NCBI RefSeq assembly: GCF_027158205.1
Contig: NZ_JAPVLU010000035.1
Location: 1 to 64,000, forward strand
DNA from: Streptomyces sp. H39-S7
GTDB taxonomy: Bacteria > Actinomycetota > Actinomycetes > Streptomycetales > Streptomycetaceae
Direction of reading: 5' to 3'
Length of the DNA stretch: 64,000 nucleotides
Shown one piece after another: positions 26,507-34,760 of the stretch. The notes below the pieces were generated by a model. It was not told the origin of the DNA and did not search any database. It saw only the letters and a program-made list of their open reading frames with translations. Numbering within the stretch: position 1 is the stretch's first letter; each line of letters begins with the position of its first letter. The translations under genes and the position numbers were made by a program.

Positions 26507-27850
26507 ATGAGTCGGAACGACAAGCCGGACCTCGGACGGCGGGGCTTCCTCGCCGGCGCCACCGCCGTCGCGGCGGCCGGCGCCATCCCCGCCCTCGCCG
26601 GCTCGGCCGCCGCCGAGACGGGCACCGCGGCCGCTGCGACCCGCCCCAACATCCTGGTGATCCTCACCGACGACCAGCCGCTGCACACCGAGTGGGCGAC
26701 ACCCAACACGGTCGGCTGGCTGGTGAACGGCGGCGTCAATTTCCCGCAGGCGCACGCCGCCACTCCGCTGTGCGCGCCCTCCCGGGCCTCGATCTTCAGT
26801 GGCCGTCACGCCCGCCACCACGGCGTACGCGACAACAGCAGCCCGTACAACCTGGACCAGACGACCACCTTCCAGCACTCCCTGCAACAGGCGGGCTACC
26901 GCACCGGGTTGTTCGGCAAGTACCTCAACGCCTGGCACAACACCGACAACCCTCCGTACTTCGAGGAGTGGCTGCTGTCGGCGCCGGTGACCTACAGCGA
27001 CGGCACGTACAACGACAACGGCACCGTGCACACCGTGCCCGGCTACAGCACCACGGTCATCCGCAACCGCGCACTGCAGTTCCTGGACAAGGCGTCGACC
27101 GACCAGCGCCCCTGGTTCGCCTTCGTGGCACCCAAGGCCCCGCACGGCCCGAACACCCCGGAACCGAAGTACGCCAACACCCCGGTACCCGCTTGGAACG
27201 GCCGCCCGTCGGTGCCGGAGGCGGACCGCAGCGACAAGCCCGCGTACATCAAGAACGCCGACCGCACGCTGGCCGACGGCCAGACCGTCCGCCGCAACCA
27301 GCTGCGCACCCTGCTGTCCGTCGACGACACGGTGAAGGCGCTGCACGACAAGCTGGCCGACCTGGGCCAGCTCCACAACACCCTGGTGATCTACCTCGGC
27401 GACAACGGCTACAGCTGGAGCGACCACGGCTGGGGCGCCAAGTCGGTGCCGTACGTGCCGTCGGTACAGGTGCCCTTCTACGTGTCGTGGCCGGCCGCCG
27501 GTCTCGGCTCCGGCTCCGTGGACAACCGGCTGGTCGCCAACATCGACATCGCGCCGACCGTCCTCGACGCGGCCGGCATCGCACCCAACCCGCTGCACGA
27601 CGGGAAGTCGCTGCTCGGCACGGCACAGCGCGACCACCTGCTCGTCGAGTGGTGGCACCGCGGACCCGGCAGCAACCCGCACACCTGGTCCTCCTACAAG
27701 AGCACGACCAAGCAGTACACGGAGTACTACGACCTCACGGCAGACCCCTACCAGCTCACCAACCTGCTCTCCGGAGCCACGCCGGCCGACGAACGGCGGC
27801 TGGGCATTCCGGCGCTGGCCGCGCAACTGGCGGCCGACCGATCGGCCTGA
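26507..27850 (+). CDS. Tat-exported type I sulfatase (arylsulfatase family)
   Basis: A twin-arginine signal (DLGRRGFLAGATAVAAAGAI) ends at AAAET. The sulfatase core follows: metal-binding LTDDQ, the formylglycine motif C-A-P-S-R in TPLCAPSRASIFSG, and later YLGDNGYSWSDHGW with metal and sulfate residues. The Cys must be oxidised to formylglycine by the enzyme encoded by the next gene. Export via Tat fits a folded, modified protein. It releases sulfate from sulfate esters outside the cell, feeding the sulfur locus. GAAGGG lies upstream of the ATG. The 447-residue length is typical. Confidence 0.93.
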   Translation: MSRNDKPDLGRRGFLAGATAVAAAGAIPALAGSAAAETGTAAAATRPNILVILTDDQPLHTEWATPNTVGWLVNGGVNFPQAHAATPLCAPSRASIFSGRHARHHGVRDNSSPYNLDQTTTFQHSLQQAGYRTGLFGKYLNAWHNTDNPPYFEEWLLSAPVTYSDGTYNDNGTVHTVPGYSTTVIRNRALQFLDKASTDQRPWFAFVAPKAPHGPNTPEPKYANTPVPAWNGRPSVPEADRSDKPAYIKNADRTLADGQTVRRNQLRTLLSVDDTVKALHDKLADLGQLHNTLVIYLGDNGYSWSDHGWGAKSVPYVPSVQVPFYVSWPAAGLGSGSVDNRLVANIDIAPTVLDAAGIAPNPLHDGKSLLGTAQRDHLLVEWWHRGPGSNPHTWSSYKSTTKQYTEYYDLTADPYQLTNLLSGATPADERRLGIPALAAQLAADRSA

Positions 27851-27890
27851 CCGCCCCGGAGTGCCGGGGCGGCCCATGCGCCGCCCCGGC
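27851..27890 (+). terminator. Attenuator-like structure with alternative hairpins
   Basis: Three arms can pair in two exclusive ways: CCGCCCCGG with CCGGGGCGG (27851-27872), or GCCGGGGCGGC with GCCGCCCCGGC (27863-27890). It lies directly after the sulfatase stop and 60 bp before the formylglycine-generating enzyme gene. Confidence 0.55.
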
Positions 27891-27950
27891 GCCCGCGCCG
27901 CGTCATCCCGCCCTATCGACCACCACCCACCGCACCGGGAGGCTCACGTC

Positions 27951-28922
27951 ATGACCAGCACCCCGCACGCCTCCTGCTGTGCCCCGGCCGCGGCCGCTCC
28001 GGCCGCCCGGGGCACGCTGGACCTGCAACCGGTCACCCGCGCGCTTCCGGCCGCTGACGACGGACCGGCCCGGCGCGCCCGGCGGCACCTGATCGCCCTT
28101 CCGGGCGGCCCGTTCCTGATGGGTTCCGACGACCCCGACGGTGTCGCGGCCGACGGCGAGGGCCCGGTGCGCGAGGTCGAGGTCGGCGCCTTCTCCGTCG
28201 CCCCGGCAGCGGTCAGCAACGCCGAGTTCGCGTCGTTCGTGAAGGCCACCGGCTACGTCACCGACGCGGAGCGCTTCGAGTTCAGCTACGTCTTCGACGG
28301 ATTCCTCCCGCCGGACCTGCGGGCCGCGTCCCCCGCCGTCGACGGAACCCCGTGGTGGCGGGCGGTCGCCGGGGCGAACTGGCGTGCCCCGCGCGGCCCC
28401 GGCTCCCACTTCCTGGACATCCAGCAGCACCCGGTCGTCCACGTCTCCTGGCACGACGCGCTCGCCTACTGCACCTGGTCGGGCACCCGGCTGCTCACGG
28501 AGGCCGAGTGGGAGTACGCCGCCCGGGGCGGCCTGGCGCGCCGGCGGTATCCCTGGGGCGACGAACTGGTTCCGGGCGGAAGGCAGATGCTCACCATCTG
28601 GCAGGGAGACTTCCCGCGGTCGAGCCACGGAAGCCGCAACGGAACCACACCGGTGCGCTCCCACCGCCCCAACGGTTTCGGCCTGTTCAACACGGTGGGC
28701 AACGTCTGGGAATGGTGCGCCGACTGGTTCAGCCCCGACTTCCACACCTCCGCCCCCCGCACCTCCCCGACCGGCCCGCCCAGCGGCACAGCACGGGTGA
28801 TGCGCGGCGGCTCCCACCTGTGTCACGTCTCGTACTGCAACCGCTACCGGGTGGGAGCCCGCAGCTCCAACACACCGGACAGCTCGACGGGCAACATCGG
28901 ATTCCGGGTAGCGCGTCACTGA
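27951..28922 (+). CDS. Formylglycine-generating enzyme (sulfatase-modifying factor)
   Basis: A 323-residue FGE-sulfatase family protein that oxidises the sulfatase active-site Cys to formylglycine using O2 and copper. It shows the typical entry LIALPGGPFLMGSDD, PVVHVSWHDALAYCTWSGTRLLTEAEWEYAARGG (in part), NVWEWCADWFSP and the catalytic Cys pair in GGSHLCHVSYCNRYR. GGGAGG 8 nt upstream supports ATG 27951. It is cytoplasmic, so the sulfatase is activated before Tat export. The near-adjacent sulfatase is its obvious client. Confidence 0.94.
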   Translation: MTSTPHASCCAPAAAAPAARGTLDLQPVTRALPAADDGPARRARRHLIALPGGPFLMGSDDPDGVAADGEGPVREVEVGAFSVAPAAVSNAEFASFVKATGYVTDAERFEFSYVFDGFLPPDLRAASPAVDGTPWWRAVAGANWRAPRGPGSHFLDIQQHPVVHVSWHDALAYCTWSGTRLLTEAEWEYAARGGLARRRYPWGDELVPGGRQMLTIWQGDFPRSSHGSRNGTTPVRSHRPNGFGLFNTVGNVWEWCADWFSPDFHTSAPRTSPTGPPSGTARVMRGGSHLCHVSYCNRYRVGARSSNTPDSSTGNIGFRVARH

Positions 28923-29070
28923 CTGGGGCGCGTGACATTTCATGATGTCTGGCACCGTGGCCGAGTGACGTCGACCGTTCCGCCGCCGGAACTTGTGGAT
29001 ACGAGAGCGCACAACACCACGTGCGGCGGGCCCCTGGGCGGGACAATGGCCTCCAGACCCGGGGGGCTCT

Positions 29071-29337
29071 ATGTACGTCAGAACGGATCCGGTGCGGGTG
29101 GCCCTCGGCTACGCCGTCATCGCCGTGCCGGTGATCGCCCTGATCCTGCTTCTCGTCCTGTACGGCGGCAGGCACGACCGACCCACCGGGCCCGCACACC
29201 CGGACACGACGACGACCACGGTCGAACTGGTGGCGCCGGACCCGGTCCACACCGGGCTGGGCGCCCTCTGCCGGGCCGGATCCGCTCCGACGTCGCGCGA
29301 CCGCGGCACGTGCTCGCCCCCCGGCGGCGTCCGGTAG
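29071..29337 (+). CDS. Small single-pass membrane protein
   Basis: An 88-residue frame with one strong membrane helix (LGYAVIAVPVIALILLLVLY) followed by a Thr/Pro-rich extracytoplasmic or cytoplasmic tail. GGGGGG 5 nt before the ATG supports translation. No family is recognised. It stands alone between the FGE gene and a hydrolase gene. Third-position G/C bias supports coding. Confidence 0.55.
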   Translation: MYVRTDPVRVALGYAVIAVPVIALILLLVLYGGRHDRPTGPAHPDTTTTTVELVAPDPVHTGLGALCRAGSAPTSRDRGTCSPPGGVR

Positions 29338-29421
29338 CCACCCGCCCACGGGCCCCCTCGCTGTTCTGCCGAGGGTGAAGTCCGCCCCCACGTGGCTCGG
29401 CCATCATTACAGTCCGGTTCC

Positions 29422-30147
29422 ATGACGATGGTCACCACGCGCTCTGTCGAGTACCCGGCTGACGGCCTCACGATGATCGGCCACCTCGCTCTCCCTGCCG
29501 GTACCGACCGCCGGCCCGCAGTCCTGATCGGGCCCGAGGGGCCGGGTCTCAACGACTTCCAGCGCCACCGGGCCGACGCCCTCGCCGAACTGGGCTACGT
29601 GGCGCTGGCCTTCGACCTGCACGGCGGCCGCTGGTTCACCGACCCACAGGAGATGCTGGCTCGCGTGATGCCCCTGCTCGCCGACCCCGACCGCATGCGG
29701 GACATGGGCCACGCGGCGCTGGACGTACTGCGCGCCGAACCGCGAACCGACCCCGAGCAGATAGCCGCTATCGGCTACGGCACCGGGGGTGCGATCGTGC
29801 TGGAACTCGGGCGTGACGGCGTAGACCTGCGCGCGATCGGGACGGTCAACGCACTGACCACGGGCCGGCCGGGCGAGGCGGCGCGCATCCGTTGCCCCGT
29901 ATGGGCCGGCGTCGGATCGGAGGATCCGATCATGCCTGCCCGGCAACGGGACGCCTTCGCCGCCGAGATGCAGGCCGCGGGCGTCGACTGGCGCCTCATG
30001 ATCTACGGCGGAGCCCTGCACGCCTTTCATCACCCGTCGGTCGACCACGCCGTGCTCCCCGGCATCGGCCACCACCCGCAGCACGCTCACCGAGCCTGGC
30101 GCGACATCGTCGACCTGCTCGCCCAGTGCATGCCCGTAGTCCTGTGA
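29422..30147 (+). CDS. Dienelactone-hydrolase-family protein
   Basis: An alpha/beta-hydrolase of 241 residues, with AVLIGPEGPGLNDFQRHRA, then the elbow AAIGYGTGGAIV, an acid residue in GVGSEDPIMP and the His in GGALHAFHHP. Dienelactone hydrolases carry Cys or Ser at the elbow (GYCFGG). Here the position reads G-Y-G-T-G-G, so the usual nucleophile is missing or shifted to Thr. It may be a binding protein or use another residue. The ATG lacks a clear ribosome site, and a second ATG follows two codons later. Confidence 0.78.
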   Translation: MTMVTTRSVEYPADGLTMIGHLALPAGTDRRPAVLIGPEGPGLNDFQRHRADALAELGYVALAFDLHGGRWFTDPQEMLARVMPLLADPDRMRDMGHAALDVLRAEPRTDPEQIAAIGYGTGGAIVLELGRDGVDLRAIGTVNALTTGRPGEAARIRCPVWAGVGSEDPIMPARQRDAFAAEMQAAGVDWRLMIYGGALHAFHHPSVDHAVLPGIGHHPQHAHRAWRDIVDLLAQCMPVVL

Positions 30148-30155
30148 CCGCATAG

Positions 30156-30171
30156 GTTCGCCGGGTCGGTG
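30156..30171 (+). repeat. Left copy of a 16-bp direct repeat
   Basis: GTTCGCCGGGTCGGTG. The same 16 bp recur at 30767-30782. The two copies flank the SnoaL-like gene at 30324-30767, and similarity continues loosely into an ATGCTG after each copy. Confidence 0.7.
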
Positions 30172-30323
30172 AGATGCTGGGTGCCGTCTGGTGGGGTCGG
30201 TCACTTCTCATCGTCGACACGGTCGCTCTTTGGGCATATCTGCCTGCGGGGCAGCATGACCGCGCGAACCTCCACGTCGGATATTCGCCAGTGTCGACCG
30301 TGTCGGAGAGTCAGGGTGGTGTC

Positions 30324-30767
30324 ATGACGACGACATCAGGAACAGATGCTATGGCTGTGCTGGAAGGCATGTATGCGGCCGAGGCGCGCTACCTCGCCGC
30401 TGGTGGGCCTGGCGTTGCCACCTTTGAACCGCTCGCGCGGTTCTTCGCCGCCGATGTCGTGTTGCACCAAGCGGAGTCGCTGCCTTACGGCGGCGTATGG
30501 CGTGGTCATGACGGCATGGAGCGGTTCTTCGTCACCATGAGCCGGGCGTGGGAGTCGTTCGAGATGGTGGACCAGAAGTTCTTGGCTACGGAGGGCACTG
30601 TGGTGGTGCTGACTCAGGTCCATGCTCGTGCCCGCCCCGCGGGTCAGGAGCTCGACTTCCCGATGTTGCAGACGATCACCGTCGTGGACGGCCGCATCAC
30701 GGAAGTGCACCCCTTCTACTGGGACACCAAGGTGATCGCCAGCGCCTGTACGAGCTCGCCGGGATAG
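30324..30767 (+). CDS. SnoaL-like/nuclear-transport-factor-2 protein
   Basis: A 147-residue cone-fold protein: helix AMAVLEGMYAAEARYLAAGG, the RFFAADVVLHQAESLPYGG loop, WRGHDGMERFFVTMSRAWE and final strands ending VHPFYWDTKVI. Ligand or reaction is unknown. GGGTGG lies 6 nt before the ATG. The gene is flanked by 16-bp direct repeats, the right one starting in its stop codon, and its base composition is a little less extreme than that of its neighbours. It may have arrived as a small cassette. Confidence 0.8.
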   Translation: MTTTSGTDAMAVLEGMYAAEARYLAAGGPGVATFEPLARFFAADVVLHQAESLPYGGVWRGHDGMERFFVTMSRAWESFEMVDQKFLATEGTVVVLTQVHARARPAGQELDFPMLQTITVVDGRITEVHPFYWDTKVIASACTSSPG

Positions 30768-30782
30768 TTCGCCGGGTCGGTG
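30767..30782 (+). repeat. Right copy of a 16-bp direct repeat
   Basis: Identical to the copy at 30156-30171 and beginning at the last base of the SnoaL-like gene's stop codon. Confidence 0.7.
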
Positions 30783-30832
30783 GGTCATGCTGCGTCGGCG
30801 AGGGGACGTCCTCCCCGTCTGTGGAGTTGTCG

Positions 30833-32077
30833 TCAGGCGCGCCCCGGTGCCGGTGCCGGCTCGGCGGGAAGCGCTGCCGCGCGGCGGGGAAGCAGGAGCG
30901 GGGTCGCCAGCAGGAGCACCCCGGCCAGACCGATGGCCGTGCGAGGGCCGAGCAGGGTGCCCAGCACGCCCCAGACGGCCGTGAGGAGCGCGGCCGAGGC
31001 CTTGGTCGTCACGGCCCAGGCGGTCAGCGTGCGGGTGACCCGGTCGGTCGCGGTGCGTTGGAGCCGGTAGGTGGCGTGGACGGGGTTGAAGATCCCGCAG
31101 CAGAAGATGAGCCCGAGTTCGACGCCCATCACCAGCAGCAGCCCGCCTGCGCCGGGGCCCAGGAAGGCCAGGCCGATCGGCCACAGCGCGCGCAGCGTCC
31201 CGGCCGCGACCAGGACCCGGTGCTGCCCGAACCGTGCGACGAGCGGCCCGGCCAGCCGGGAACCCAGCAGCCCGCCGATCGCGGGGGCGGCGAAGGCGAC
31301 GCCGTACTGCCACGGGGTGAACCCGAGCCGGCCGAGCATCAGGACGGCCAGCAGCGGCTGCGCGGCCATCACCAGGCCGTTGAACACGGCGGTGTTGAAG
31401 AACAGCGGGCGCAGCGTCGGGTCGGCGAGGATGTAGCGCCAACCGTCGAGCAGGTCCCGCGCCCGCATGCGCGCGGCTTCCCGGTGCTCGGGCGGCGGCT
31501 CGTGCCCGCCCGTCGCCCGGATACCCAGAGCCGAGAGCAGGTAACTGACGGCGTCGGCCACCACGGTCGCCACCAGACCCAGGAGCCCGATCGCCGCACC
31601 GCCCAGCGGCGGTCCGATGATCGTGGTCGTCCAGGCCATGGACTCGAATCGTGCGTTGGCGACGAGCAGGTCCTCGGCCGGCAGCAGCGTCTTCAGGTAC
31701 GCGCCGGAGGCCGCGCGGAAGGTGATGTCGGCCGCCGCGACGACGACCGCGACCAGCAGGAGCTGAAGGAACGTGAGGACCCCGAGCGCGAACGCGGCGG
31801 GGATCGTCAGCAGCGCCGCGCACCGCACCAGGTCCATCGCGATCAGCACCGGCCGCTTGCGGCGGAACTCCACCCACGGGCCGAGCGGCACCGCCACGGC
31901 CGCGCCCACCGCGGAGCCCACGGAGGCGAGCACGGCGACCTCGGCGGGTCCGGCGTGCAGCTCACGAATGGCGATCAGCGGGAACGCGCCGAAGGCCAGC
32001 CAGGTGCCGAGCGCGCTGGTGCCGTACGCCCCCCACAGCCACCCGAACCGCCGCCCCAGCCGATGCCCGTGCGTCAT
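30833..32077 (-). CDS. MFS transporter (MFS_3, exporter type)
   Basis: A 414-residue protein with about twelve membrane helices. The loop-2 motif GPWVEFRRKRPVLIAMDLVR (family form GxLxDRxxRR) and the central loop between helices 6 and 7 (PPPEHREAARMRARDLLDGWRYI, in part) are typical of MFS_3 drug and siderophore exporters. It is predicted to extrude small molecules by proton antiport. ATG 32077 is preferred over 32125 because the extra residues are not membrane-like. It is divergent from a LysR regulator, with a perfect inverted repeat between them. Confidence 0.88.
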   Translation of the reverse strand: MTHGHRLGRRFGWLWGAYGTSALGTWLAFGAFPLIAIRELHAGPAEVAVLASVGSAVGAAVAVPLGPWVEFRRKRPVLIAMDLVRCAALLTIPAAFALGVLTFLQLLLVAVVVAAADITFRAASGAYLKTLLPAEDLLVANARFESMAWTTTIIGPPLGGAAIGLLGLVATVVADAVSYLLSALGIRATGGHEPPPEHREAARMRARDLLDGWRYILADPTLRPLFFNTAVFNGLVMAAQPLLAVLMLGRLGFTPWQYGVAFAAPAIGGLLGSRLAGPLVARFGQHRVLVAAGTLRALWPIGLAFLGPGAGGLLLVMGVELGLIFCCGIFNPVHATYRLQRTATDRVTRTLTAWAVTTKASAALLTAVWGVLGTLLGPRTAIGLAGVLLLATPLLLPRRAAALPAEPAPAPGRA

Positions 32078-32170
32078 CCCGCGACCCCCGAATCCGAACA
32101 ACCTATGTGCGACCTGAAGCAGCAAAGCGAGCGTTATGGCCTGGGGTCAAACAACCACGTGGGCGCCTTC

Positions 32171-32189
32171 CCACAACCAATCGTTGTGG
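32171..32189. promoter_or_regulatory. Inverted-repeat operator between MFS and LysR genes
   Basis: CCACAACCAATCGTTGTGG has perfect 7-bp arms with a 5-bp spacer, 15 bp before the LysR start. A further half-site (ACAACCAC) lies about 25 bp away toward the MFS gene. This is probably the binding site of the LysR regulator. Confidence 0.65.
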
Positions 32190-32204
32190 ACATAGGGTGA
32201 CGGC

Positions 32205-33140
32205 ATGGACCTCGACACCGTCCGGACCTTTGTCGCCGCCGCCGACGCGGGGCAGTTCCAGGAGGCCGCAGCCGAGCTGGCAGTCACCCAGCAGGCCGTC
32301 TCCAAGCGCATCGCCACGCTGGAGCGCCGACTCGGTGTGCGGTTGTTCACGCGCACCCCGCGTGGGGCCGAGCTCACCATCGACGGGCAGGCGTTCCTGC
32401 CCCACGCGCGCGAGCTGCTGCGCGTCGCCGAGCGCGCGGTCGCGTCCGTGCACACCGGCCGGCGTCCGCTACGGGTCGACGTGATCACCTCGCGCAGCGC
32501 GCAGTCGGGCCTCTTGCGCGGCTTCCACCGCGCACACCCCGACATCGAGCTCGACGTGCTGATGTTGTTCGACATGGAAGCGGCCGTCGCCGCCATCCGC
32601 TCCGGTGCGATCGACGCGTCCTTCCGTGCCGTCGGCGTGCCCGGCCGGCCGCTTCCCGAGGACATCGAGTCCGTCCGAGTACTCGACGAGCCGCTCCAGC
32701 TCCTCACCGGCCCCGCCCACGTGTTGGCGAGCGCCCGGTCCGTGACCGTCGCTCAGCTCACCGGGCACCGGATCTGGATGCCCGGCATCGTTCCCGGTAC
32801 CGAATGGGCCGTCTACTACGACGACCTCGTCGCCGAGTTCGGCCTCACCATCGAGGCGACCGGCCCCAACTTCGGCTCCGACGCACTCCTCGACACCATC
32901 GCCGACACCCCTGCCCTCGCCACCTTCATGGGTGAGCACACCCGCCTCGTCTGGCCGGCCGGCCACGGCCTGCGCCGCATCCCGGTGACCGACCCGACGC
33001 CCGTCTACCCGCACTCACTCCTCTGGCACCGCGACAACCCCCACCCCGCGCTGGCCACCCTCCGCACTCACCTCGCCCCCACAGCGGCTCGCCACGACGA
33101 CGCCGAGACCTGGGTGCCGCGCTGGGTCAGCCCCCGCTGA
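32205..33140 (+). CDS. LysR-family transcriptional regulator
   Basis: An N-terminal winged helix (VRTFVAAADAGQFQEAAAEL, then QQAVSKRIATLERRLGVRLF) is followed by a LysR effector domain (VDVITSRSAQSGLLRGFHRA and onward). The 311-residue length is normal. It is divergent from the MFS exporter, and the palindromic site 15 bp before its ATG suggests autoregulation and control of the exporter. The inducer is probably an exported compound or its precursor. Confidence 0.92.
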   Translation: MDLDTVRTFVAAADAGQFQEAAAELAVTQQAVSKRIATLERRLGVRLFTRTPRGAELTIDGQAFLPHARELLRVAERAVASVHTGRRPLRVDVITSRSAQSGLLRGFHRAHPDIELDVLMLFDMEAAVAAIRSGAIDASFRAVGVPGRPLPEDIESVRVLDEPLQLLTGPAHVLASARSVTVAQLTGHRIWMPGIVPGTEWAVYYDDLVAEFGLTIEATGPNFGSDALLDTIADTPALATFMGEHTRLVWPAGHGLRRIPVTDPTPVYPHSLLWHRDNPHPALATLRTHLAPTAARHDDAETWVPRWVSPR

Positions 33141-33308
33141 ACGCCACCGCCTCCGTGATCGTCGTAGCCGGATCGGCGGAAGGTGACCAACCCGGGTGCT
33201 GCACGATCGTCAACGCCCGCACGTCGCATCACACCGGGGGCTCACCCGTCGGGGTGGTCCTGCCCTTGGTCCATGGCTGCCGCCGTGCCGATGGGCCACA
33301 GTAGGTCG

Positions 33309-33761
33309 ATGATCTTCCGTTTCCCCCGGGCTGCGCTGCTGGTCGTCGTGCTTCCGAGCCTGCTGTGCGGCTGCATGACGGTCCCCCCTGCCGACCGCGA
33401 CGCGGTTCCGGCGCCGGCTCCAGCGGCTGATGCACCGGCAGCGGGCCCGCTCCTCCTGGACGTCGACCACCCGGCCGACACCACAGCGTTGGGCTTCGCG
33501 GGAAGCAGCACGCCACCACCCTCCCCACCCTCGGTAGCCCGCGCCCCGGAGGCCGCGCCGGCGAAGGTACGGGCTCCGGCCCGCGTGCGGGCGGCTCCAC
33601 CCCGGAAGCCGCGGAGGACGACCGTACGACGGACCGCCCCGCGGCGATGGACCCCGGCGGCCCGGCCACCGGTCCACCAGCCGGATCTCTGCGCCCAAGG
33701 CCGCAGTTCGGGCCTCGCGCCGGACGTGGTCCGCGCCTGCAAGAGCGTCCTCGGCGGATAA
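33309..33761 (+). CDS. Small Pro/Arg-rich lipoprotein
   Basis: A signal peptide with lipobox LCGC (LLVVVLPSLLCGCMT) indicates lipid attachment. The mature 130 residues start with an Ala/Pro-rich acidic stretch, become very basic and Pro-rich (PPRKPRRTTVRRTAPRRW), and end with a small Cys-containing module (HQPDLCAQGRSSGLAPDVVRAC). That pattern recurs in Streptomyces cell-envelope proteins. Function is unknown. The basic stretch could bind wall polymers. GTAGG lies just before the ATG. Confidence 0.72.
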   Translation: MIFRFPRAALLVVVLPSLLCGCMTVPPADRDAVPAPAPAADAPAAGPLLLDVDHPADTTALGFAGSSTPPPSPPSVARAPEAAPAKVRAPARVRAAPPRKPRRTTVRRTAPRRWTPAARPPVHQPDLCAQGRSSGLAPDVVRACKSVLGG

Positions 33762-33935
33762 CGGGGCCCAGGCGGCCGAGCCGCACGATCACGCCATCGG
33801 CCGGTCGCGCGGGGGACTGACAACCGCGACCATGTGCCTGGCCGGACTCCATATCGCTGACAGGCGAGGGGCAGGGGCGGAAGATCGCCGCGCTGCGGGT
33901 GGCCACGCGGGGTTCCGCCCTCTCGTGGGGTGGGG

Positions 33936-34475
33936 TCAGGGCTGGTCGGGCGGTGGGGGTGTCGCGCGCTCCTCGCAGTGCGGGCAGCGTTCGCGGCCGT
34001 CCCATGCGGACCAGCCGAAGTCGGTCGGGGTGAGGGCGTGGCCCTCCAGTTCGTCGCGGACGGCCTCGCGGTAGGCCCAGACGGCGTCCAGGTAGGGGTG
34101 GTAGATGTCGTGGAATGCGGGGGTCGAGATGCCGGCGCCCGCAGCGACGGCCTTTCGGAGGGCGCGGAGGCGTTCGAACATGGTCTGTCCCGTGGCTGCG
34201 ATCCGGGCGCTGGCGTCGAGGAAGAGACGCTCCCGCACCTCGTATATGCGGGCGTCCGTCAGCGCTTCGCGACTCGCCGCCTCCAGATCGGCCGCCCCGG
34301 CGCCGCCCTGCGCGAGACGCCGCAGTTCGGTGTGGGCCGCGCCGGCCGCCGCGATGAACTCCGTGTACACGTCCCTGCGGCGCGCCTGGAGGCCGCGACG
34401 GTGTTCCTGGCGTGTGCGCAGGTCCAAGCGGACCAGGTCCGGGAAGAGGCGTCCCAGGCCTTCGATGTCCCGCAA
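33936..34475 (-). CDS. Helical hypothetical protein with C-terminal CxxC, start uncertain
   Basis: About 180 residues of mostly helical sequence (LFPDLVRLDLRTRQEHRRGL, RRRDVYTEFIAAAGAAHTEL, FERLRALRKAVAAGAGI) end in ERCPHCEERATPPPPDQP, a possible zinc knuckle. Related Streptomyces hypotheticals have similar helices, but I do not know a function. The coding frame stays open far upstream without protein-like sequence. The first plausible start near the conserved part is TTG 34475, which has GGAG directly against it, so the gene may be 5'-truncated. A strong hairpin lies 47 bp upstream. Confidence 0.55.
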   Translation of the reverse strand: MRDIEGLGRLFPDLVRLDLRTRQEHRRGLQARRRDVYTEFIAAAGAAHTELRRLAQGGAGAADLEAASREALTDARIYEVRERLFLDASARIAATGQTMFERLRALRKAVAAGAGISTPAFHDIYHPYLDAVWAYREAVRDELEGHALTPTDFGWSAWDGRERCPHCEERATPPPPDQP

Positions 34476-34521
34476 CTCCGGGCAACCGTGAACCCGTGAG
34501 CCGTAGGCTGCGCAGGTGGCG

Positions 34522-34566
34522 GAACGTGGTGGGGCTCGATGGAATTGAGCCCCACCCCCCACGTTC
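34522..34566. terminator. Strong two-part hairpin of unclear role
   Basis: GAACGTGG and TGGGGCTC pair with GAGCCCCA and CCACGTTC, with a short C-rich bulge and a 9-nt loop. It lies between the CxxC protein gene and the FSSP-repeat gene, upstream of both. It may be a terminator or a leader structure. Confidence 0.45.
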
Positions 34567-34760
34567 TCGGCCCACAGTGGGGATGACCCATCATGCTGAT
34601 GACCAAATCGGATTGCCACGCCATACATTGACCACGTACCCGAACTCTTGTGTGAGCTGCCCCCTATGGGCCGCCCATGACGGGGCAGGCGGAGAGCGTG
34701 GCCACCATCGGTCCGGCGTCCGCCGGTGCCGAGCGCGCCACCGCAGCCAAGGAGACAGGC

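Noticed and set aside
34522..34566. tRNA-like fold
   Set aside because: Only one long stem; no D-, anticodon- and T-arm pattern or CCA end.
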